A DNA stretch of 60,000 nucleotides from Strigamia acuminata (lineage: Eukaryota > Arthropoda > Chilopoda > Geophilomorpha > Linotaeniidae). The notes under the pieces were generated by a model. That model was not told the DNA's origin. It searched no databases and worked only from the letters and a program-made list of their open reading frames with translations. Position numbers and translations under genes: made by a program. The DNA is taken from assembly GCA_949358305.1 (NCBI GenBank), contig OX442314.1:53331369-53391368 (forward strand), read 5' to 3'. Positions 40,151 through 50,422 of this stretch are shown here, piece after piece; position 1 is the first letter of the stretch; the number at the start of each line of letters is the position of its first letter.

Positions 40151-40289
40151 GTTTATCCAACAATCCAACACCATTTTTTTATTTTTATTTTTTTTTTATT
40201 TTTTTTTTTTATTTTTGGATTTGACTGTTGTGTTTGGGTTCGACCAATCACTGACAGTCAAATTCAAAAAAAAAAAAAGTTTGGTTCGA

Positions 40290-40458
40290 CTCACTTGCCA
40301 ACCATGCCGACCCAAACGCACCTTTTACGGCATCGATCGCCAACCATCGTCGAATCCAGACACCATGTTTTTTTACGTATAATTTTTTGGATTCGACGGT
40401 GGTTGAGTGATCGATGCCGTAGAAGATGCAGTTCAGCCGGCATGGCTGAATTTATCCA
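40290..40458. repeat. Hairpin module, copy 2
   Basis: Same hairpin as 40000-40150, in the same orientation, preceded by a T/A-rich tract and a second small inverted repeat (TTTGACTGTTGTGTTTGGG and its partner). Confidence 0.65.
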
Positions 40459-40639
40459 CAACCATTTTTGTAATTTATTTATTCATTTTATTCTGTTGGC
40501 TTTGACCGTGGGTGTTTGGCCGAACCACTGTCGAATCCGCATTCGACCAAACACTGTGCTTTTTTTTGCGTTTTGTCTTTGGATTCGACGGTTACGTGAG
40601 GATTTGTGCGGATTTTATCAGTCATTGGTTGTACGAAGC

Positions 40640-41055
40640 AAAGCCTAATGTCATGTATTTAAATGTAGTGCATGAAGTTACCATAGTGTTAATTCTACGA
40701 AATGGTTGGCTGGCGTCATGGAAAACACTTAAAACTCGGCGGGCGAATGATTTATGCCGGAGATTTTTGTGTAATTTCTATTAAAATAAATAAGTAACTT
40801 GAATTAAAAAAATTCTTTTTATTTCTAATTTTTTAATAATCTTATAGGTAACATTGTGTAGTTTCAATACAACCGATTGGTAAAAAAAAATAAAAAATTG
40901 ATGCTGTTCCTGAAACACCGATAACTGAGCTTGGTAATTTTGCTTGGCTTTGAGTTGTTTTGCATGTTGCTGTTCCTGCAGCTCGGGAGGCTAATGTATA
41001 CAATTGGGACCTAAAAAAACGAAATAAACATAAATAACTATATTTAACTTTAATT
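40640..41055. repeat. Right-arm module paired with 33.88-34.23 kb, broken by element B
   Basis: In reverse complement it matches 34230-33890, up to the base where element B enters. The match then resumes at 54558. The exon-like segment (copy 3, decayed) is at 40912-41014 on the minus strand. Confidence 0.75.
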
Positions 41056-42073
41056 TGTCGCGCTCAACTCTAACCGTCGCTAACTCGTGGGTTGATTACT
41101 TAATTCGACTAACTCACTACCGCTTTGCTCAAGCGGTTTACCCAAAGAAATGATTACACAGATATAAAAGGTAAAATATAATATAGATTTATTCTGCGGG
41201 GCAATATACAGATATATCTTATATATATATATATAAAGGGTAAGTAAAAGGTAAATCGGAATGGGTGATGGGAAATGGAAAGGCAAAGGTAAGATGAAAG
41301 CTGGCTGGAATCGGCGAGGTCGTCTGTTGTCTTGTGCGTGTCCAAGATGGCGTCCTCGTTGTGGCAACGTGATGTCGTCTGGGGCCGGCGTGGCAATATG
41401 GCGTCCTCGGCTCGTCTCTGGCTGGTCCTTCGGGCTCACGCTGGTCGGGCGCGAGTGAATGCTTAGTTAAAAGACTTACTTCGGGCTGTTGTCTAGGTTT
41501 TTGTGTGGTGTCCGGCGATCACACAGCGGCGGACTCTTCTGGTTCCCGGCGGTCACACAGCGGCGGGAACGCTCGTCGTGGTTTTACTGCAGTTTAGGCT
41601 TGTGCGACCGTTTGTCTGCACAACTCGCTAAACTGGAGTGGTTTTTACTATTTCTAGCTGGTGTGCTAAAATAGTGTGGTAATCTTATCTCGCAGGTTAC
41701 TCTGCGGAGTTTGACACTGACCAAACGTACTCACGGTAAATTGTCCTTTGTCCTCGGTCAATCCCAGTATTTTTACTTGGGCCTGATCTTGTAGGACGAC
41801 GGATTTTACGTGTGTTTCTCGTTTGATGGTTGTGTTGGTTCTGCCCGCTCAGTGCAAGGCACATTCCTTTGCACAAAGCGGGGTCGACAGGTGACCGGAA
41901 TCACCCAATGGTGGGGTGGACGAGCCATCCCCACTCCCTCAGGGCAGACGCCTGTCCATTGACTAGATGTCAATGCACTGAGGGAAGGGAGACGCGCTTG
42001 CGGCTCCCCTTACACCCGAAACGAGGTCACGAGAGAAACTCTTCGTTGACCCCGGTCCAGTCGGGTCACAACA
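41056..42073 (-). repeat. 3' LTR of element B
   Basis: TGTCGCGC...GTCACAACA, 1018 bp, same as 53540-54557. Contains an (AT)n run near 41221. Confidence 0.95.
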
Positions 42074-42086
42074 CTTCCCCCTCCGA
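42074..42086 (-). other. Polypurine tract of element B
   Basis: The minus strand reads GGAGGGGGAAG directly before the 3' LTR. Confidence 0.75.
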
Positions 42087-42109
42087 GCTCAGACCGTGGG
42101 GCTGAGCGA

Positions 42110-44875
42110 TCACTTCTTTCCTGGGGGACCCGACACTGAGTCCGTCACCTGGGCGTAACTCACTCCAGGGACAGGCGGTTGAGTGCCGGGTGGCGCGGGT
42201 AGATCGCCTACTAACGCCGAGGACCGATCTCGGGGGTCCTCATGCTCCGTAATGAAGCATAATGCATGGCCGTCAACTGGCTCATGCGGGGCACGCGTCC
42301 TCTCGTGTAACCAAACGCTCGGGATGTAGGCGGAGAAGCCGGTGTTCGTATGCCGGATGGCATTGGCTTCCGCTGGCGTCACTGGCACACGGTGGGCTCT
42401 CAGCAACCTCTGGTGGAAGATGAGGTCTCTAGTCTTCCGGATCTGGTTGTGAAGCCAGATGAAGACTGATTTGCCTTTGTCCCGCTGCGCGAGGATAAAC
42501 CTCCTGGTCGCCGTCGTCATCGAGAGATGGGGAAACTCTTCGATGATTCGCCCGTAATAGTCTGGCGGAGGCGGTGCCGGCTTCGGCTTCTGGGTGGCCG
42601 CGGGAATAGCGGCTTGCGTCGTTGTCGCCGCTCGGGCCGGTGAGGTCCCGGGCGGTGTCGGCTTCGTTTGCTCGACGGACCTGACGGGTGGCGTTCGGCA
42701 CAGCAAGCGCCTTGGTTTACCCGCCACTTCGAACAGGGCGGGTCCTTGCGGGGATATCTCCGCAGGCATCGGTGGCGGAATCGGAACTCCGCTCGTCGGC
42801 GAGATCACCATTTCTACATCCTCTGCCGATTCTTCCGTCTGGATGGTCAAGGCGCGCAGTTGTTGGGTAGGCGCCGCTGTCCAGGTGGCGGAGGTATAAC
42901 GAAACGCCGTGCTTCGCAACTTGTACCCCTCAAATTCGGGGTTTACCACATCCCTGGTTAGCTCGTACCGAGTCAACACAGGGTCGGGCAGAATGGAGCT
43001 CCACTCTGCGAGGAGTGCACGGGGAACCTGTACACCCTCTCTGTCCACGACAGACCATGCGGCCATCGCCTGACGCCCTTCTCCGAAGAGTGCTGGGGTT
43101 AGCAGCTGCATCATGACCTTGGTCAATGATAGCTGTAGGCTGCGACGATTCACTGGATTCGATCGCTCCGAATCCGCAGTGAAGGCACACGAGAGCTTAC
43201 TCATCATCGCCGTTGCCCATTCGATGAAATATCGCTGGGCCTGATCCACACCTCGCAAGGCGGGCGCGGAGACTCTTGGGTCTTCCATCACGAAGCGAAA
43301 CGCTGAGAGCTCGGAGATAGTCGGATTGGCGGCTTCTCTCGCGAGTCGCGCTTCTTCGTCTCGCCTCTCGAAAAACAGGGCCGAGGAACCGGATCGGGGT
43401 TGGCTCGGCCTGTAAATGCCGGTCAAATTGGCTCGACATTCCTGCGCAATGCTCTGTCCAACGGGGGGAGGGACTGAGCGGTCGGTGGGTAAATCCGGCG
43501 GATCGCTCGAATTCAACAACGACGGCGGCGGCAGGTTCGGAGGCGGCTGCGTCTTGGTCGGCAGCGTCGGCGTCGGCAGCGGTGGTGTTGGCTGCGTCGG
43601 CGGTGGTGGCGTCTCCGTCGTCTGCACTCCAGTCATTGCGACTTGGAGCGCCGGGAGATGTTGTCCGGAGCCTGAAGGCTGCACGATGGCGGTTGGCATG
43701 CCATCGGGTCGTGGTCGCGAATTAATGTAGTCTGCGAGCCACCTTGCCACCTCGTGTGGGGTCACCTTCCCGTCGGTGACAACACCCATCTTCCTGGCGT
43801 GTTTCATCGCGGGATCGAAACGTGTCAGTTTCGTCCGCTTCATCTGAGTCAGAATCTCGCGAAGGTCCCGCGTATCTGCCGCTGGGACGCTTCGCTCACC
43901 TGACTGGCTACCACTTCGTCGACCCGCTCTCTTGGAGGCGTAGGCGGGTTCGGGGATGGGACGGCCCCGAGCTTCGCACCTCGCGAAGTATCGCTCTTTG
44001 CGATCTTTTTTCCGCTGCTCGCGATGAGTCAGCGGACGTCTAGAAGTGCTGGGACGAGAGACTCGCTCTTCGTCACCAGACATCCAAACCTCCTTGCACT
44101 CCTTACCGTCTTTAATCTGACGGTTTATGAAAATTCGCGGTCGGGAATACTGCGAAGGGTCACGCACCGTACTAGTGGATGGCCCAGCTTCGTTGCCTTC
44201 AGTCGTGTTTTGAGCGACACGCTGCTTCTTGGTTGTCGCTGGGGAACGCGACTGGCTGTCCCCGGCGCCTTTGGAGCGCTTGCGCTTCCGCGGGTAGCTG
44301 CTCTTGGGCCCCAAAATCCCCAGGTGGTGGAGCTGCCACATCTCGGCTTGGGACGTCAAAATTCCCATCCGAGGTCTCCACTGGGGCGTACTCTCTCCCA
44401 ATCGCAGCCTCTCAAACCACAGATGAATATCATCCGCGGTCATCCCCTCGTTTTGGAGGATGCGCTCGGCCACTGCCGTAGCGGTATCCACCAGCTGTTG
44501 TCTATAATGCTGGTAGATGGCCTCACGGGCCTCTTCTGTCTCGGCTGCTCGCCACGCATGCAGCACGTGTTCCTCCGCCGGGTTGCCAGTGTACTGACTT
44601 GACAATCCGGGGTGGAAAATCGGCGATTTCGGGTCATCGTCACGAGCTAACTCTGTGGCGATGCCTTCGCGCATTCCCTCCGGGAACGTATCCAGGAGCG
44701 TGCAGTCTCGTACCCAACGTCGGGCGATGCATCGGGAATGTAGTATTCGCAGGCGCCAAGGGTCGGCGTCTTCGCCGAAACATCGTCGGTAAAAATCGGG
44801 CAGCGCGCCTCGAAATATCCCGCCACGAGTGATGCAAGCGGGGTCTAATGGTCCCCATGTTTTACGTAGTGCCAT
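42110..44875 (-). CDS. ORF3 of element B, novel third protein in env position
   Basis: 921 aa from the ATG at 44875 (MALRKTWGPL); an upstream in-frame start at 44899 would begin inside a likely splice acceptor. The N-terminal helical region (GGIFRGALPDFYRRCF, MWQLHHLGILG) parallels ORF3 of A. An Arg/Lys-rich middle and a Pro-rich linker follow (PPPPTQPTPPLPTPTLP). Then comes a globular block (ALLAEWSSILPDPVLTRYEL) matching the A block WTSILRDPPAVRAQLMKDVL. The C-terminal block (FPHLSMTTATRRFI, RAHRVPVTPAEANA, SVWLHE) matches YPKLRISEATR...HRRVIAVRKAPT...EVWLHV of A. There is no signal peptide, transmembrane helix, zinc knuckle or enzyme motif. Homology over three separate blocks, despite a low-complexity middle, shows a conserved gene rather than random open sequence. 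Confidence 0.85.
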   Translation of the reverse strand: MALRKTWGPLDPACITRGGIFRGALPDFYRRCFGEDADPWRLRILHSRCIARRWVRDCTLLDTFPEGMREGIATELARDDDPKSPIFHPGLSSQYTGNPAEEHVLHAWRAAETEEAREAIYQHYRQQLVDTATAVAERILQNEGMTADDIHLWFERLRLGESTPQWRPRMGILTSQAEMWQLHHLGILGPKSSYPRKRKRSKGAGDSQSRSPATTKKQRVAQNTTEGNEAGPSTSTVRDPSQYSRPRIFINRQIKDGKECKEVWMSGDEERVSRPSTSRRPLTHREQRKKDRKERYFARCEARGRPIPEPAYASKRAGRRSGSQSGERSVPAADTRDLREILTQMKRTKLTRFDPAMKHARKMGVVTDGKVTPHEVARWLADYINSRPRPDGMPTAIVQPSGSGQHLPALQVAMTGVQTTETPPPPTQPTPPLPTPTLPTKTQPPPNLPPPSLLNSSDPPDLPTDRSVPPPVGQSIAQECRANLTGIYRPSQPRSGSSALFFERRDEEARLAREAANPTISELSAFRFVMEDPRVSAPALRGVDQAQRYFIEWATAMMSKLSCAFTADSERSNPVNRRSLQLSLTKVMMQLLTPALFGEGRQAMAAWSVVDREGVQVPRALLAEWSSILPDPVLTRYELTRDVVNPEFEGYKLRSTAFRYTSATWTAAPTQQLRALTIQTEESAEDVEMVISPTSGVPIPPPMPAEISPQGPALFEVAGKPRRLLCRTPPVRSVEQTKPTPPGTSPARAATTTQAAIPAATQKPKPAPPPPDYYGRIIEEFPHLSMTTATRRFILAQRDKGKSVFIWLHNQIRKTRDLIFHQRLLRAHRVPVTPAEANAIRHTNTGFSAYIPSVWLHERTRAPHEPVDGHALCFITEHEDPRDRSSALVGDLPAPPGTQPPVPGVSYAQVTDSVSGPPGKK

Positions 44876-44893
44876 CTGGAAGGATGGAGAAAT
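44876..44893 (-). promoter_or_regulatory. Splice acceptor directly before ORF3 of B
   Basis: The minus strand reads TTTCTCCATCCTTCCAG and then the ATG of ORF3. Polypyrimidine tract plus CAG is a strong acceptor, suggesting a spliced subgenomic mRNA. The donor was not located. Confidence 0.55.
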
Positions 44894-46289
44894 AAACAAT
44901 TAATAAAAAGTTAATATTTAAATACGTAGATAAATGGTTGGTTTCGAGGGACGTTGCCAGTACGTGCAGCCGTCCGTCGAGACCGATTCCTGTCTATCGG
45001 TGCAAACGTAGGACGAATTGTCCCTCGTCGGATAGAAAAAGAGAAGTCATCACGTGAAAAATCTGTCTCATGTCCAAAACGCACAGCGAGACGGAATCGA
45101 GCCTTTAATCTGGATTCTTATCATCAGATTTTACTTCAAATTAATTCTAACATTAATTAGAACATTACTAATAATTAAATTAATAATTATCAGTCATTCG
45201 TAAAAAGAATTCGTCGGGTGTAAATTATTACTAAAATCGCACAATAAATGTGCTTGTCGAAATGTTATTAAATAAATAAACCTAATAAAGAATTATTCCG
45301 AAGTCGGACTTTGTCTAATTTTTAAAAAAGTTAAAGTCAAATTAAATTTATCCAACACACCGAAAAATTCATCGTACGAATGTTAAGTTGCATCAATTTG
45401 ATGCGTCAAATTACTTGTGGAGAAAAAATATTCTTTTACAGAATATTCTCCCCTTGTCATAAAATTATCTATGGCTCGAGCCCATTGTCTCGCTCGTGAC
45501 TCAAGTCATGAGGAATTTTCGAGACGCGAGGCGACGTGAAGTCTGCGCTCGCACCTCGAAAACAAATTAACAAGGAAAAAAAAATACGATCGTGTGAGCG
45601 ATCGCGGTTAATAATTAATTATACGCTATTTCGAGTGCAAAGCACTCATGTCAGGTATTAGTCAACAAAATTTCTTCTTCAGCAGCACGGAACTAGTTCT
45701 CATGTGCCGATGCCGACTTCTACCTGATCGGGCTGGACTTGGTTTACATCGCGGTCCCAGTTTTCCTCGTCCTCGTGCTCGATGGCCAGCACGTCGTTCT
45801 CTTCCTCGTCCATGGCGAGGAGCGCGCACAAAAATCTCAATCACGATTTAAAAAGGATGATAAAACTATCTCAAAAACTCGGTGAAAAACTCGGTAAAAC
45901 GTTAAAAACGAGGATCACGCACGAATGCAGCGATCAGCTGTGAAAAGCGGAAGTCTGTGTGAACACGAGGTAATCGCGATGGATTCTGGGTAATATACTC
46001 CAGAACCCGGGTGTTTGAGACTAGTGCGCACCTACCCGTGCGCATGTTACGCTACGGGTCTCCTTTGTTCTCACTCCCGTGCGCGATTGCTGCTACGGGG
46101 TCTTTTGCACGCGGTATCCGACCCGTGCCGATAATTTTGCTACGGGTCCCGCGTTTCCACGCCATCTCGTGACGCGAATTCGACCGATATCCGCTTTGTT
46201 GGACTTAGCGAAATTTTCTGCGACGTGATGGCTTGCACTATCGGTCGATTACATTTATTTTTAGTGCCGCCATCGACTCGTAATTTATT
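44894..46289. other. Pol-ORF3 spacer of element B
   Basis: 1.4 kb without a gene. It includes three similar small stem-loops at 46034-46147 (ACCCGT paired with ACGGGT, the middle one one base shorter), described separately. Confidence 0.5.
46034..46147. repeat. Three stem-loops between pol and ORF3 of B
   Basis: ACCCGT at 46034 pairs with ACGGGT at 46054, CCCGT at 46076 pairs with ACGGG at 46095, and ACCCGT at 46121 pairs with ACGGGT at 46142. Loops are 14-15 nt and the spacing is regular. They could act at the RNA level; function unknown. Confidence 0.55.
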
Positions 46290-49200
46290 TTACTTCTTTC
46301 CTACGACCTTTCCGCCTTTTATGAACGGATTATCTCTTTTTGGTCGCAGGTTACGGATCGAGGCAGGTACGATATTTTTTGTTGTTTTTTGTGTCTGTAC
46401 CTCCTCATTATTGTTTTCTTTTTTATCCGTGTTTTTTGTGTTTGTTTCAGGAGTTTCTCCTGTTTCCCCCCCGACCAAAATTGGATCCGGAACGGATTCA
46501 ACTATCTCGTTTACCGGAGGTGAAGGGGCGTCGAAATACTCCTCGTTGTCACTTGGCGGTGCTTTTTCCAACTCGCCAGCGAACATATCGACGATTTGGC
46601 CGTCAGTTTTAGACTTGACTTGGCCTTTGGCCCACATTTCTTGCGGGAATTCCGGAATGTACGGAGTTAACTCTCGTACCTGGATCGACTTTTGCTCGGT
46701 GTTGTCCTCGAGCTTGCGTAATTTATACGCGTTACCGCCATGCTTGCCGATGATTACATACGGTCCATCTCTCTTGTCGGCCAAGCTGGCGGTGATCCCT
46801 CTCGCTGCATTTGAGAGGGTGTGTGTATCTTTCCACACCAAATCATTGATCTCGAAATTCACGAATTTTCCACCGCTTTTATCTTGTAAAATGCGGTCGC
46901 GCATGTTAAAAATGTGCGCCATCATATGCTTGTATGTGTTTGAAATTGTTTGCTCCAATTTATACACATACTCATGTGGTTTCTCTGGGTCCACCACATT
47001 TACCGACTCTGCCACTCGTGGGTCCCAAGGCACTCGTAGCTCTCGGGCGAAGTTGAGGTAGGCCGGAGAAAAATCTCTCGTCCTCGAGACTGTTGTTCGT
47101 ATGCTGAACGCGATCTCCCTCAAGTATTCATCCCACCTATTGTGGATGTCAGTGAATATGCTTAGTGCATATTTAATGTCCCTGTTGAGTCGCTCAACGG
47201 GATTTGTTCTGGGATTGTAGGTCGAAGTATGTGACGCCACAATCCCGAATTTCTCACAAAACTTACCCCAAATTTTCGAGATAAATTGGGGTCCGTTATC
47301 GGATATTATTTTACGTGGAAATCCGTAACGTAACGCCACGTCGTAGATACATTCAACGATTTTCTCTGCTGAAGGTCTAGCGACGGCGTACAACTCGGGC
47401 CAACGAGTTGCCACGTCCATTATAACGATAATGTACGCATTTTTATTTCCCGTAACGGGTTTTGGGCCCATCACATCGACACTTAAACAATCAAAAGGCG
47501 CGTAAGGCCCTAAGAAAATAGTTTCGAATGGTGATTTACTCCTCGGCTTGCACGCTTGACATCGCTGACATTGGTGGACAAAAAGAGCAATATCTTTTTT
47601 CATCCCTGTCCAGTGAAAAAGCTGTGTAGCACGATAGAGTGTTCTGCTTACTCCCGCATGGCTCGCAAGCGGGTGCCCGTGTAACAACCACAGCACGCGA
47701 CCGATTAAGGAAGCAGGTATTACTACCTTTACTGCGGTGTCCGATTCACTCAAGTCATCTTGGTGATTTGGGTGATGTTTCACTAAAAGGCCGTCATCCA
47801 ATAGGTAATCTATGGATTCGTGTGCATAACGACGCTTCTGCCTTCTGGTTAGATTGGGCGGATATTTTCCTGTCAGTACGAATCTAGCTCTGTCCTGACA
47901 TTTCTTGTCTAATTTTTGTTGCACAATTATTTCCTCCCTTGTCGGGGGACTGCTTTGCATCTGCTCGCCGACATGAGCGTGGAAGGCGCTTAGAAGCGGG
48001 TCATTTATTCTCCGCTCTAGCTTAAATTCCTTCCTTGCATTTGGGTAATTGTCAGCAGCTGGTTGGTATAACCGCGTCCAAAATCCACAGAATTTTACAT
48101 CTGCCGGAGACGCGGTGGGAATTTCATTCATCTTCCTTAAATCCCAACGGTGACAACTCGTAGGGCAATAAATGATGCGGGAGTCATCCTCGCCATCATC
48201 GTCAGCGTCGATTGGATCTGACACTGGTGCCCGTGACAGAGCGTCAGCCACGACGTTATATTTGCCGGGCTTGTATTGAATGGTCAAGTCGCATGCCATC
48301 AGTTCTAACTGCCATCTGGCTAGTCGACCGGCTGGCTCTTTTAATTTCATCAGCCATTGTAACGCTTGATGATCTGTGTGGACCACAAATTTGGTATATT
48401 CGAGATAATCTCTGAATTTCCTTATGGCCCACACAACGGCCAAACACTCCAACTCGGTGGCATTGTAATTCTTTTCAGCGCCTTGGAGTTTGCGACTTAT
48501 AAACATGCACGGCAGGTCTTGTTCGACTCCGTCGCGCACGTGTGTTTGGAGCAACGCCGCTCCTAACCCAACTCTGCTGGCGTCCGTGTGTAATATGAAC
48601 GGCCGGTTTAAGTCGGGTAGAGGCATTACGCCGACTTCCGTCAGCATCCTCTTTATTGCATTAAATGCGATGTTGCACTCATTTGACCATACAAATTCGT
48701 TTTCATTCTTCAGGAGGTCGGTAACTGGGGCTGCCACTTCAGCTAGACCCGGTAGCAACCTGCCGAAGAAGTTTATCATTCCCATAAACCGTTGGACACC
48801 TTTAACGTCCTCGGGTGGTGGGAAACGATTAATCGCATCGATTTTTTCGGGGCCAATAGCTAAACCATTGACTCCAATGCGATAACCCAGGAAGGCAAGC
48901 TCCTTTCGACAGAACTTGCTCTTGCCCGGATGCACGTGTAACCCAGCTTTTGCCAGCCGGGTGAGCACTTGGTCGATGTGCTCAATGTGCTCTTCGAATG
49001 TTTTAGAGGCAATAACTATGTCATCTAGGTATGCCCATACAAACTGATGCAGGATATCACCCAATACGCTTTCGATTAGCCTCTGAAAGGTACTGGGAGC
49101 ATTCACTAAACCAAATGGCATGACGTTGAACATCAACCGTCCAATTGGCGAGTAAAATGCTGTTTTTATCTTATCCTCTGGCCTCATCTCAACTTGCCAG

Positions 49201-50422
49201 TACCCCTTCGACAGATCCATCGTCGTAACCCAAGAAAAGGGGCTAAGCTCTCTCAAAATGGATTCGATAGACGGCATCTGTATGGGATCTATCTCTGTCA
49301 CCGCGTTTAATGGGCGGTAATCAATGCATAGGCGTGGGTCCGAGCCCGGGCGCATCACGAGCACAACTCGCGTCGCGTATTCTCCCTGGGCCTCGGAGAC
49401 AATGCCACTGTCTAGCATTTCTTGGCACATTTTTTGCACTATTTCACGTTTTTGCGGGTTCATTCCCTTATACGCAACTCGTATAGGTTTATTATCCGTC
49501 AATTTAATTTCGTGAATAGCCCTATTCGTTCGGCCCGGTTTTTTCGACAGGATCCCCTCATATTTAAGTAGGACCCTTCGTAGGGCTGCCGCTTCGTTTA
49601 ATTCTAAAGCGGCGTCGGCGACAAGTGTTTCCACTACATTGTCCCGTTGCAATTCTGTTACGAATGCTTTAAAATCGTAGTCTTGAACGAATTTCTTTAG
49701 GCCTTTCTCCCACTGTGTCTTGTCGGCCGCTTCTTTTACAAGAGCTGGTGGCACGACAATTGCGGGTCTTTCCTTATCATTTCTGATATAATTCCAAGAT
49801 TTCGTTATTGGATTTGGTTGTATTTCCATTGACGCCATGAGGTCTAAGCCCAACAGAAAAATTCTGTCGCATGTGGGCAGGACCAGGAAAGGGTGCTGTT
49901 CTACCCCTCCGAGCCACTCCATGGTCAATAATATAACTCCTTTTGGACGCGCCATTCCGTTGGCGGTTTTTAGACGTATATTTTTATTAACGCCTTTTAT
50001 CTTATCGGTGAGACCCAATGATGCTACTATGTCTTCGGAAACGAACGAGCGATCTGCTCCCGAGTCTAGTAGTCCCATAATTTTTTCACGTTCTATTGTC
50101 ATGGGCAACATGCATAGGCGGTTGGTGTATTCGACCGCCACGTTGCACATGAAAACACGAAATTCTTCTGTGTCTTCGACTACTTGAGGTAATTCTTCAA
50201 GCAGTAGGTTCGGTTCTTCCGCCTCAGCCTCAGCGTTTGCGGTAATTACCTGCAAAGCGTTGTTGGCCCTGTCTTGAATTTGGGCGTTAGCTATGTCACT
50301 ACCCATTTCTTTGACTGGTGGCGGCTTATCGAACCCTTTGTTAAACCCCTTCTTCTTCATGAATGGCGCAGACGGTCGAGAAGTTATTTCTTCGCCGCCT
50401 GCGCTGACTCGTTTTTTGACTC
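46290..50422 (-). CDS. pol: Pol polyprotein of element B (protease, RT, RNase H, integrase)
   Basis: Open in the -1 frame from the slippery sites at 50429-50411; the first internal ATG is at 50360. Numbered from that Met, the protease LLDSGAD is near residue 98. RT follows with WVTTMDLSKGYWQV, MPFGLVNAP and the catalytic YLDDIV. RNase H shows HTDASRVGLGAALL and TDHQALQWL. The integrase zinc domain is HGHPLASHAG and CQRCQACK, and the DDE residues lie in LSVDVMGP, IISDNGPQF and NPVERLNRD. Clearly the same lineage as element A Pol but shorter at the N-terminus. It ends in a charged tail with no chromodomain. All catalytic residues are present. Confidence 0.95.
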
